Source: a bacterium (lineage in GTDB: Bacteria > Spirochaetota > JAHITG01). From it: a DNA stretch of 5,715 nucleotides. The translations under genes were made by a program, and so were the position numbers. The DNA is taken from positions 1 to 5,715 of the forward strand of contig JAQTRT010000206.1 of assembly GCA_028711675.1 (NCBI GenBank), written 5' to 3'. Shown piece after piece: positions 1-4,783 of this stretch. Every line of letters begins with the position of its first letter. Position 1 is the first letter of the stretch. The notes beneath the pieces are model-generated. The model searched no databases. It saw only the letters and a program-made list of their open reading frames with translations, and was not told the DNA's origin.

Positions 1-69
1 ATAATCACCATACCTGAAGGTACGGTGCTGCGGGAATATAGGTTACAGCCGGATCATTTCAAAAAATGA
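1..69 (+). CDS. C-terminal end of an upstream gene, possibly a sugar nucleotidyltransferase (partial)
   Basis: Only frame 1 is open at the left edge: it reads 22 codons from the window border (IITIPEGTVLREY...HFKK) to a TGA at 67-69, and the other two + frames hit stops at once. The end lies 26 nt before the start of the GH130 gene, an operon-like spacing. The string I-T-I-P-E-G-T-V-L resembles the closing hexapeptide turns of GlgC-like or mannose-1-phosphate-guanylyltransferase-like proteins, whose left-handed beta-helix often finishes with a similar IPxGTVI sequence. This would fit a sugar-metabolism operon with GH130. That a gene ends here is fairly well supported; its function is a guess from about ten residues. 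Confidence 0.55.
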   Translation: MITIPEGTVLREYRLQPDHFKK

Positions 70-81
70 CCGCATAGTATA

Positions 82-88
82 AAGGAGG
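82..88 (+). promoter_or_regulatory. Strong ribosome binding site of the GH130 gene
   Basis: AAGGAGG lies 7 nt before the ATG at 96. It is a near-perfect match to the anti-Shine-Dalgarno sequence and fixes the start codon. No promoter is visible between the upstream stop (69) and this site, so the gene is probably read from an upstream promoter. Confidence 0.85.
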
Positions 89-95
89 ACCGTTT

Positions 96-1028
96 ATGAA
101 GATCGTATGCAAGAAATACGAGAAGAACCCCATTCTGACAAAGAAGGATGTGCCTTACCCCTGCGAGTGCGTGTATAACTCGGGAGCCGTGAAGTTCAAC
201 GACAAATACATCCTGCTCCTGCGCGTGCTTCTCCTGGACGGGGACTCTGTCTTCGGCCTGGCGGAGAGCGACGACGGCTATCATTTCAAGGTGTTCCCGG
301 AACCCGTAGCGCGCAGGGCCGAGGAAGGCCCGTTCAAGATGTACGAATCAAAAGGCATTGAAGACCCGCGTATCACCAAACTGGGCGACACGTATTATAT
401 TTTCTACAGCGCGTATTCCAATTTCGGGATGAGGATCGGGCTGATGGAGACAAAGGATTTCAGGAAATTCGAACGCATAGCCCTGACCACCACAACGGAT
501 TACCGGAACAGCGTGCTGTTCCCGGAAAAGATCAAAGGCCAGTACGTGCGGTTCGAGCGGCCCAATGTCCACCCCTGGGGCATCTGGATATCCTATTCCA
601 GCGACCTTGTTTACTGGGGCAACCAGAAGCTTCTCATGACACCGTACTGGAGGAACATCTGGGAAGACCATAAAGTCGGCGCAGGCGCGCCGCCCGTTAA
701 AACGAAAAAAGGATGGCTCAGTATCTACCATGCCACTACAGCAACCATGGACGGCCAGATCTACAGGCTGGGCTGCGCTCTGCATGACCTGGAAGACCCT
801 TCCCGGATCCTCGGTATCGCCAGCCAGTTCATCCTTTCGCCTGACCAGATCCATGAAGTGACAGGCTATGTGCACAACGTTGTCTTTACCTGCGGCGCCG
901 TGCCTGAGCCGGACGGGACCGTCAAGATCTATTACGGCGGCGCAGATACCTGCATGAACGTGGCAACAGCCAGGATCGACGACCTGGTCGAATTATGCCT
1001 TGAGAACAAACGGCCGGCCCTGGGATAG
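96..1028 (+). CDS. GH130 family glycoside phosphorylase/hydrolase (beta-mannoside type)
   Basis: This 310-aa protein has the five-bladed beta-propeller signature of glycoside hydrolase family 130. Known members phosphorolyse beta-1,4- or beta-1,2-mannosides to mannose 1-phosphate, and some hydrolyse mannosides. Seen in order: NPIL (11-14), NSGAVKF (28-34), GIEDPR with the family's candidate catalytic Asp at 90 (87-92), a Tyr-rich blade (100-107), NSVLFPEK (138-145), ERP (154-156), GAGAPP (195-200), the YHA motif with His212 (211-213), and the closing YYGGAD (279-284). By family analogy Arg155, a Lys near 205 and His212 would bind phosphate, which favours a phosphorylase. Length is normal for the shorter GH130 subfamilies. 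There is no signal peptide, so it should be cytoplasmic. It starts at ATG 96 behind a strong RBS, and the next gene follows 18 nt after its TAG. The exact substrate cannot be read from sequence. Confidence 0.9.
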   Translation: MKIVCKKYEKNPILTKKDVPYPCECVYNSGAVKFNDKYILLLRVLLLDGDSVFGLAESDDGYHFKVFPEPVARRAEEGPFKMYESKGIEDPRITKLGDTYYIFYSAYSNFGMRIGLMETKDFRKFERIALTTTTDYRNSVLFPEKIKGQYVRFERPNVHPWGIWISYSSDLVYWGNQKLLMTPYWRNIWEDHKVGAGAPPVKTKKGWLSIYHATTATMDGQIYRLGCALHDLEDPSRILGIASQFILSPDQIHEVTGYVHNVVFTCGAVPEPDGTVKIYYGGADTCMNVATARIDDLVELCLENKRPALG

Positions 1029-1033
1029 GAATG

Positions 1034-1039
1034 AAGGAG
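1034..1039 (+). promoter_or_regulatory. Ribosome binding site that selects a GTG start
   Basis: AAGGAG lies 7 nt before GTG 1047, which opens MKKIFVLILI, a clear signal peptide. The ATG at 1031 and the GTG at 1040 both run into the TGA at 1048-1050 or an equivalent early stop, so GTG 1047 is the only sensible start. Confidence 0.75.
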
Positions 1040-1046
1040 TGAAAGA

Positions 1047-1934
1047 GTGAAAAAAATATTTGTCCTGATCCTTATCTTTTTTTTTCTTCCCGGTTTTTTA
1101 ACGGCTGAAATAAAATTTGAAGTGTATCCTTTCAGGAATAAAAGCAGTTTCAAGAACAGGTTCCTCTCCACAGAGAGCCCTGAGATCTTCTGTGAACAAT
1201 TGAGAAATGAGAAAGGATATACCGCAATCTACAGGAAAGAGGAGGGCATGGACCTGACAAAGGATACACCGGCTTCCAACCAGCCGGTCTTGTATAAATT
1301 GAACGGTTCCATAGAGAAGTGCAGCCTGGCAGGTTACGGCGTTATCACTCCGGGCATGGGCGGTTTCAGCCATTACAGCGCCAGGGTCATTGTCAGGATC
1401 GAGGTTTATTCCAATAAGAGCAGGATCATGAGCCTCACAGGCGAAGGTGTAAAGAAAGATAACAGCCTGGGGCTCACTGTCTTTGGCGGCCCCGGTACTT
1501 CAGAGGAAGTCGAAAGCCTTGTTTTTAAGGAGCTCCAGGCTCGTTCTTTGCGTGACCGGGAATTCAGGGATTCTATCCTGGGCAAGGCCTTTTCCCTGAG
1601 CATGGATGATGCCGTGAAAAAGATCAGGCAAAGGTTTCAGGTCCGGGTGGAAGTGAGCAGCGGAACAAAGAATTATTTTGAGGTGCTGGATAAAGAAGGG
1701 GATACGGTCTATATCAATGCCGGTCATCTGGACTTTATCAAAGCCGGGGATCAATTGAATGTGTATAAGCTGGGCAGGGAATTAAAGTCCCCTGACACAG
1801 GAAAGGTCCTTGGTAATAAGGAAGATTATTGCGGCAAGGTCCGGGTCATGCTTGTATTATCCGATAACCTCTTAAAAGCAAAAATAATCGACGGCAAAGC
1901 TAAAATTGCGAAAAACGACAGAGTGAGGAAATAG
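1047..1934 (+). CDS. Exported protein with CsgG/FlgT-like features
   Basis: This 295-aa protein begins with a classic signal peptide (Lys2-Lys3, hydrophobic core 4-18, likely cleavage after LTA at residue 20). There is no lipobox cysteine, so it is predicted to be periplasmic or outer-membrane associated and not a lipoprotein. The mature part opens with a beta-strand and VYPFRNKS, followed by a YKLNGSIEKC strand (about 83-92), a Gly-rich loop (96-107), and strand 111-121. A helix AFSLSMDDAVKKI (181-193) resembles the 'A...Ai..i' helix of CsgG-type domains. The last 85 residues (EVLDKEGDTVYINAG, KAGDQLNVYKLG, then K-I-A-K-N-D-R-V) resemble the C-terminal domain of FlgT, where a 'vyin.G...i..Gd.l.vy' pattern recurs. 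The match is by eye and weak. It shares a transcript with GH130, but no direct functional link is evident. A 9-T run at 1077-1085 lies in the signal-peptide codons. Confidence 0.7.
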   Translation: MKKIFVLILIFFFLPGFLTAEIKFEVYPFRNKSSFKNRFLSTESPEIFCEQLRNEKGYTAIYRKEEGMDLTKDTPASNQPVLYKLNGSIEKCSLAGYGVITPGMGGFSHYSARVIVRIEVYSNKSRIMSLTGEGVKKDNSLGLTVFGGPGTSEEVESLVFKELQARSLRDREFRDSILGKAFSLSMDDAVKKIRQRFQVRVEVSSGTKNYFEVLDKEGDTVYINAGHLDFIKAGDQLNVYKLGRELKSPDTGKVLGNKEDYCGKVRVMLVLSDNLLKAKIIDGKAKIAKNDRVRK

Positions 1935-2006
1935 AGGGAAATAGTAATCAGTTGTCAGGAACCGGCATTCAGGGAAAAAATACATGCTGCAAAGGGATGT
2001 ATTACT

Positions 2007-2038
2007 TTTAGACTAATAGACTCTTAGACTTTTAGACT
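2007..2038. repeat. Four-copy 8-bp tandem repeat (nnTAGACT)
   Basis: TAGACT occurs at 2009-2014, 2017-2022, 2025-2030 and 2033-2038, exactly 8 bp apart. The two bases between copies vary (AA, CT, TT). The phase is perfect over four units, so this is a true short tandem array and not scattered matches. Its role is unknown. Confidence 0.85.
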
Positions 2039-2045
2039 ATAAGCA

Positions 2046-2071
2046 GGGGTTTCCTTAATCCCGTTTTTTTT
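2046..2071 (+). terminator. Intrinsic terminator of the GH130/exported-protein operon
   Basis: GGGGTT (2046-2051) pairs with AATCCC (2057-2062) through six pairs including one G-U, around a TCCTT loop. A run of eight T (2064-2071) follows after one G. It lies 112 nt after the stop of the + strand gene. The stem is short, so strength may be moderate. Confidence 0.6.
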
Positions 2072-2077
2072 CAGTAG

Positions 2078-2099
2078 CGGCGTACCTTCAGGTGCGCCG
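2078..2099. repeat. GC-rich hairpin with TTCA/TGAA loop
   Basis: CGGCGTACC (2078-2086) pairs with GGTGCGCCG (2091-2099) through nine pairs including one T-G, around the loop TTCA. No T-run follows on either strand, so it is not a textbook terminator, although it could protect or end the - strand pabB transcript, whose stop is 41 nt away. Its core recurs in inverted orientation at 12-24. Confidence 0.65.
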
Positions 2100-2139
2100 T
2101 TTATCGGAATCAGCAATCAAAAAGTTGAAACACGGCACC

Positions 2140-3921
2140 TTATAAATCTGCTTTCCTGAGACCGATGATGGCATTGGAGATAAATATCTCTTCTGCAGAG
2201 AAGAGATCATGGGCATAGAGAGTTTTTTCTTTTACTTCCCCTTTCTCCAATAAAATCCGGCGCATGATGCCGTTCAGCACTCCGCATGAGAGTGGAGGAG
2301 TGTATAAGACGCCGGCCTGCCTTATATAAACATTGGTCCTGGCCCCTTGTGTCAGCTCATCCTTCTCGTTCAGGAAAAGCACATCGAAAAAGCCTTTGGG
2401 CCTGGCCTGTTCCAGCTCGGTTTTAAAGATACCGCGGCAGGTGGTCTTATGGAAGAGATGAATGTCTTGGGAAGAGACCTTCTTCTTCGAGAGGAAAAGA
2501 GAGAGGGTCTCCGGTAATATTTCCAGGGTATGAACTTCAATGGAAATTTTTCCTTCTCTGTCCAATAATATCCGCACTTTACAGGGAGTATTGTCCGGTG
2601 AAAGTGCTGTGCGTTCCAGTTCAGACCTGACCTTTTTTTCATTGAATGGAAAATTAAAGTAAGCCGCCGTGTCCCTGAACCGTTCCATGTGAAGGTCAAG
2701 ATTACGATATTTCTCCTGCCGGAGCATGGTCTCAACAAGCCGGAATTCCTCTTTAGGCCTGGCTGTGATAAAAGCTGATTTCAGCAGGGTCTCATCATAT
2801 TCTTTTTCAGGCACGGAATCATACACAATGCCGCTTCCGATCCCGAGTTCAGCCTGGTCATGATGGAGCAGGATGGTCCGGATGGCCACATTAAAATGAG
2901 CAAAGCCTGAAGGCGCGAAAAATCCCAGGCTGCCCGTGTATATCTTTCTCGCTTCAGGCTCGAGTTCCCTGATCAGCTCCATGCTCCTGATCTTGGGCGC
3001 GCCTGTGATGGAGCCTGACGGGAAGATGCTCCTGATAAGGGAGGAGATATTCACATCTTTTTTTAATTCCGAGCGGATAGTTGATGTCATCTGGAACAGG
3101 GTATTATATTTCTCGATCTGATAGAGGCCGGTTACGTCCACAGACCCGGTCCCGGATATCTTTCCGAGGTCATTCCTCAATAGATCCACGATCATCACGT
3201 TCTCGCTCCGGTTTTTTTTATCATTCCGCAGATATTCTTCAAGGAGCCGGTCCTCCTGCAAAGTCCTTCCCCTGGGCGCCGTACCTTTCATGGGCCTTAC
3301 CATGATGCTTTCCTTCTCTTTATGGAAAAAAAGTTCGGGCGACGAGGAGAGGATATGATAGTCATCGAATCCGGCAAAGACATGATACGGTACAGGCTGG
3401 TTTTGTTTGACAGCCCGGTAAAGGTCCCAGCTTGAACCATGAACATCGAATTTATACTTTACAGTATAGTTCAATTGATAAATATCGCCCTGATAGATAT
3501 ATTCCCTTACCTTCTGCAGGTTGTTCAGGTATTCTTCCTTATTCATGTTGAGCTTTAAATGCTCGATGCGATAAGATTCCTTTCCCTGAGGCAGCTTAAT
3601 GTTCCCCTTGATGAATTCCTTTTTTTTCTCATGAAAGATCACGGGTTCTTCGTAAACTCCGAAATACGCCAGGGGAAAATCTGACCTTGGTCTTTTTTCA
3701 GCCAGAGAATTCTCCAGGACATACCCCAGTTCATAACTGAAGAAACCCGCGGTATAATATTTTTTACTGATTTGTTCCAGTTCACGGAAGAAACGTTCCA
3801 TGTCCTTTGGATCATCCAAGCGGAGTATATCCCTGGGATTAATAAAATAATAGGAGAGGAAGTTTTCCTCATCAATTTTCCCGGTCTCAAAGAAAAAATA
3901 CGGGGTCTGGAAATCGTCCAT
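2140..3921 (-). CDS. pabB: PabB-PabC fusion: aminodeoxychorismate synthase component I / aminodeoxychorismate lyase
   Basis: This 593-aa cytosolic enzyme joins two steps of p-aminobenzoate (folate) synthesis: amination of chorismate to 4-amino-4-deoxychorismate, then pyruvate release. Residues 1 to about 385 are the chorismate-binding half: FFSYELGY (60-67), GDIYQLNYT (145-153), SSSPELFF (192-199), RPMKGT (209-214) with Lys212, VDLLRNDLG (245-253), FPSGSITGAPK (300-310), GSGIVYDS (362-369). The K in PMKGT is the lysine typical of PabB; anthranilate synthases have Ala there. Residues from about 393 are a class IV PLP lyase: FRLVETML, then HKTTCR with the likely Schiff-base Lys492, LTQGARTNVY (523-532), GVLNGIMRR (547-555). 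Position 525 is Gln where the fold-type usually has Glu contacting the PLP ring nitrogen. The C-terminus is slightly short but complete. No pabA glutaminase is in the window. It is transcribed alone, divergent from the C_GCAxxG_C_C gene. Confidence 0.93.
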   Translation of the reverse strand: MDDFQTPYFFFETGKIDEENFLSYYFINPRDILRLDDPKDMERFFRELEQISKKYYTAGFFSYELGYVLENSLAEKRPRSDFPLAYFGVYEEPVIFHEKKKEFIKGNIKLPQGKESYRIEHLKLNMNKEEYLNNLQKVREYIYQGDIYQLNYTVKYKFDVHGSSWDLYRAVKQNQPVPYHVFAGFDDYHILSSSPELFFHKEKESIMVRPMKGTAPRGRTLQEDRLLEEYLRNDKKNRSENVMIVDLLRNDLGKISGTGSVDVTGLYQIEKYNTLFQMTSTIRSELKKDVNISSLIRSIFPSGSITGAPKIRSMELIRELEPEARKIYTGSLGFFAPSGFAHFNVAIRTILLHHDQAELGIGSGIVYDSVPEKEYDETLLKSAFITARPKEEFRLVETMLRQEKYRNLDLHMERFRDTAAYFNFPFNEKKVRSELERTALSPDNTPCKVRILLDREGKISIEVHTLEILPETLSLFLSKKKVSSQDIHLFHKTTCRGIFKTELEQARPKGFFDVLFLNEKDELTQGARTNVYIRQAGVLYTPPLSCGVLNGIMRRILLEKGEVKEKTLYAHDLFSAEEIFISNAIIGLRKADL

Positions 3922-3929
3922 AACCGGAG

Positions 3930-3957
3930 AATATAATCTTTGTATTTAATAATTCAA
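3930..3957 (-). promoter_or_regulatory. Promoter of the pabB-pabC gene, probably giving a leaderless mRNA
   Basis: On the - strand a TTGAAT box (3952-3957) and a TATATT box (3930-3935) are separated by 16 nt. The -10 box ends 8 nt before the ATG at 3921, so transcription would start at or within a base or two of the start codon. No Shine-Dalgarno-like purine run precedes the ATG, which agrees with leaderless translation. Confidence 0.55.
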
Positions 3958-3990
3958 GGGTTTCATGGGGCATCAGGACGCGAAATCAGA

Positions 3991-4018
3991 TTGACAATTT
4001 AAAAAAAATAAATATATT
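3991..4018 (+). promoter_or_regulatory. Promoter of the C_GCAxxG_C_C gene
   Basis: A perfect TTGACA (3991-3996) and TATATT (4013-4018) are separated by a 16-nt A-rich spacer. The start would be near 4025, leaving a 5' UTR of about 53 nt. It is divergent from the pabB promoter about 35 bp away, so both could share a regulator in the stretch between. Confidence 0.7.
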
Positions 4019-4068
4019 GGTTTTGGAAACAAAATGCCGTGTTTTAACTTTCAACGTTTTTGAAAAAA

Positions 4069-4073
4069 GAGGA
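4069..4073 (+). promoter_or_regulatory. Ribosome binding site that decides the ATG at 4078
   Basis: GAGGA sits 4 nt before ATG 4078. The frame is open back to a TTG at 4060, but that codon has no upstream Shine-Dalgarno, and the GAGGA would then lie inside the gene. The ATG at 4078 is preferred. Confidence 0.7.
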
Positions 4074-4077
4074 TGAA

Positions 4078-4431
4078 ATGAAAAATAAAATGGAAACTGC
4101 CACAAAGAAGTTCCTTGATGGGTACAACTGCGCCCAGGCGGTTTTTTATTCTTTCTGCGATGAGCTCCGGTTCGACAAGGAGACAGCTCTGAAGACAGCC
4201 TGCGGCTTCGGTGCCGGAATGGGGCGAAAGGAAGAGGTCTGCGGCGCTGTTTCAGGCGGGATCATGGTCCTGGGCGCCCGGTACGGCAGGGGAGAGAAGG
4301 ACCAGAGATCAGCCACGGAATTGACCTATCAGAAAACACACGATCTTCTGGACCGGTTCCAGGAGAAACACGGCACTTTCATCTGCCGCAAACTTCTCGG
4401 CCAATGTGAATTAACATCAGAGCAAGGATAA
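4078..4431 (+). CDS. C_GCAxxG_C_C family redox protein, C-terminally truncated by an in-frame stop
   Basis: From ATG 4078 the product is 117 aa. It carries the hallmark of the C_GCAxxG_C_C family, small proteins of about 140 aa with four strictly conserved cysteines and a presumed redox role: YNCAQAV with Cys18, a GFGAGMGR loop (43-50), VCGAVSGG with Cys55, and FICRKLLG with Cys103. Cys27, Cys42 and Cys110 are extra. The reading frame stops with TAA at 4429-4431, yet the same frame continues for 28 codons with sequence that matches the family's C-terminus (next entry). The truncated product lacks the fourth conserved cysteine and the last helix, so it is either inactive or altered. The family is often encoded within one or two genes of transporters, and here an ABC exporter follows. 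It has its own promoter (3991-4018) and a good RBS. Alternatives are a sequencing error or readthrough of UAA. Confidence 0.85.
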   Translation: MKNKMETATKKFLDGYNCAQAVFYSFCDELRFDKETALKTACGFGAGMGRKEEVCGAVSGGIMVLGARYGRGEKDQRSATELTYQKTHDLLDRFQEKHGTFICRKLLGQCELTSEQG

Positions 4432-4518
4432 AAGTATTTCAAGGAAAACGATCTGTCGAACAAGGTTTGTGTGCAGTGTGTCCTGAGCGTGGTTGAGATC
4501 CTCGAAGGGATTTTATGA
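4432..4518 (+). pseudogene. Detached C-terminus of the C_GCAxxG_C_C gene
   Basis: Directly after the TAA, in the same frame, 28 sense codons run to a TGA at 4516-4518: KYFKENDL...KVCVQCVLSVVEILEGIL. Family members commonly end with a Cys followed by V..A.EIL, and here Cys131 (counting through the stop) followed by V-L-S-V-V-E-I-L falls on that pattern. Joined together, 4078-4518 would encode 146 residue positions, close to the family norm. No start codon or RBS lies in front of this fragment, so it is not an independent gene. A single base change in the TAA (for example from CAA, GAA or AAA) would restore the whole gene. Confidence 0.8.
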
Positions 4519-4529
4519 ATAGAAACAAT

Positions 4530-4557
4530 TTGACTTTTAATTTATTATAAGTATGCT
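4530..4557 (+). promoter_or_regulatory. Candidate promoter of the leader ORF / ABC transporter unit
   Basis: TTGACT (4530-4535) and TATGCT (4552-4557) are 16 nt apart, giving a start near 4564, just in front of the small ORF. The -35 box matches at five of six bases, the -10 box only at four. The surroundings are AT-rich, so chance matches are possible. Confidence 0.45.
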
Positions 4558-4576
4558 TATATCAGTGAGAATTATT

Positions 4577-4678
4577 ATGAAACAATTAAAAAAATATAAT
4601 ATTACCATGTTTGTTTCAAACAGAGCCGGAATAACTACAGGCGTCCGTGTTTATACAGGGAGCGGCATTAATATGTAA
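4577..4678 (+). CDS. 33-aa candidate leader peptide upstream of the ABC exporter
   Basis: ATG 4577 to TAA 4676-4678 encodes MKQLKKYNITM...YTGSGINM. It has a basic start, no membrane segment and no recognisable family. The ribosome site is weak (AGTGAG, 8-9 nt upstream). The case for it being real is position: it lies between a candidate promoter and a strong terminator, and its last codons (ACA GGG AGC GGC) contain the sequence able to pair with the terminator's 5' arm. That is the layout of a regulatory leader ORF whose translation controls the downstream gene. It could also be a chance ORF in an AT-rich spacer. Confidence 0.4.
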   Translation: MKQLKKYNITMFVSNRAGITTGVRVYTGSGINM

Positions 4679-4718
4679 AAATATAAATATTTTATATTTT
4701 GAAAAAAGCCCGCTCCTG
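4656..4718 (+). promoter_or_regulatory. Candidate antiterminator helix in the transporter leader
   Basis: CAGGGAGCGG (4656-4665) can pair with CCGCTCCTG (4710-4718) through nine Watson-Crick pairs with one bulged G. The second arm is part of the 5' stem of the terminator at 4702-4744, so the two structures exclude each other. The first arm lies in the last codons of the 33-aa ORF and would be covered by a ribosome at its stop codon (4676). The AT hairpin 4678-4700 would nest inside. Confidence 0.45.
4678..4700. repeat. Perfect 10-bp AT-only hairpin
   Basis: AAAATATAAA (4678-4687) and TTTATATTTT (4691-4700) are exact reverse complements around TAT. It starts on the last base of the leader ORF stop codon and ends one base before the terminator stem. 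Being all A/T, the RNA stem is weak by itself, but it would bring the two antiterminator arms together. Confidence 0.75.
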
Positions 4719-4744
4719 GCAGACCCAGAAGCGGGCTTTTTTTT
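4702..4744 (+). terminator. Very strong intrinsic terminator in front of the ABC exporter
   Basis: AAAAAAGCCCGCT (4702-4714) pairs with AGCGGGCTTTTTT (4730-4742) over 13 bp. Inside it, after one mismatch, CTGG (4716-4719) pairs with CCAG (4725-4728) around a CAGAC loop. The T-run is eight long (4737-4744). The A-run on the other side makes it usable from both strands. It lies 39 nt before the transporter start. It may end the upstream unit or act as the off-state of an attenuator for the transporter. Confidence 0.93.
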
Positions 4745-4772
4745 GGCCCCTGCCATGTCCGGGTATTCAAAA

Positions 4773-4778
4773 GAGGAG
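4773..4778 (+). promoter_or_regulatory. Ribosome binding site of the ABC exporter
   Basis: GAGGAG lies 5 nt before ATG 4784. No good promoter is visible between the terminator's T-run (4744) and this site, so the gene depends on transcription passing the terminator or on a promoter too weak to recognise. Confidence 0.8.
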
Positions 4779-4783
4779 TTTTT

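Larger units (their letters stand above)
1935..2139. other. Convergent intergenic spacer
   Basis: This 205-nt non-coding stretch separates the ends of the exported-protein gene and the pabB-pabC gene. It holds a 7-bp inverted repeat (AATACAT at 1979-1985 with ATGTATT at 1997-2003), the 8-bp tandem repeat at 2007-2038, a terminator at 2046-2071 and a GC-rich TTCA-loop hairpin at 2078-2099. No ORF or promoter is convincing. Confidence 0.7.

Noticed and set aside
348..875. 175-codon open frame on the - strand under the GH130 gene
   Set aside because: The + strand carries a complete set of GH130 motifs. The antisense product is low in structure, rich in His/Cys/Pro, and has no start signals.
1077..1085. 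Nine-T homopolymer as a phase-variation switch in the exported-protein gene
   Set aside because: The run encodes the hydrophobic signal-peptide core (FFF), where T-rich codons are expected, and there is no sign of alternative states. Length comparison among strains would be needed.
3958..3990. Operator between the two divergent promoters
   Set aside because: The 33-bp stretch has only a loose TTTC...GAAA symmetry and a small ATGGGGCAT block. Nothing is symmetric enough to call a binding site.
4060..4077. TTG start at 4060 for the C_GCAxxG_C_C gene
   Set aside because: It has no Shine-Dalgarno, while the ATG at 4078 has GAGGA at ideal distance, and family members usually begin close to that point.
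4363..4376. GAAACACGGCAC shared with the spacer at 2127-2138
   Set aside because: The copy at 4363 lies in conserved coding sequence (EKHGT), so the 12-nt match is most simply chance.
4564..4744. A riboswitch or independent small RNA in the 4519-4783 spacer
   Set aside because: No known riboswitch core was recognised and the segment is mostly AT-rich with an open frame. The leader-ORF attenuator explains the layout better, although a small RNA ending at 4744 cannot be excluded.
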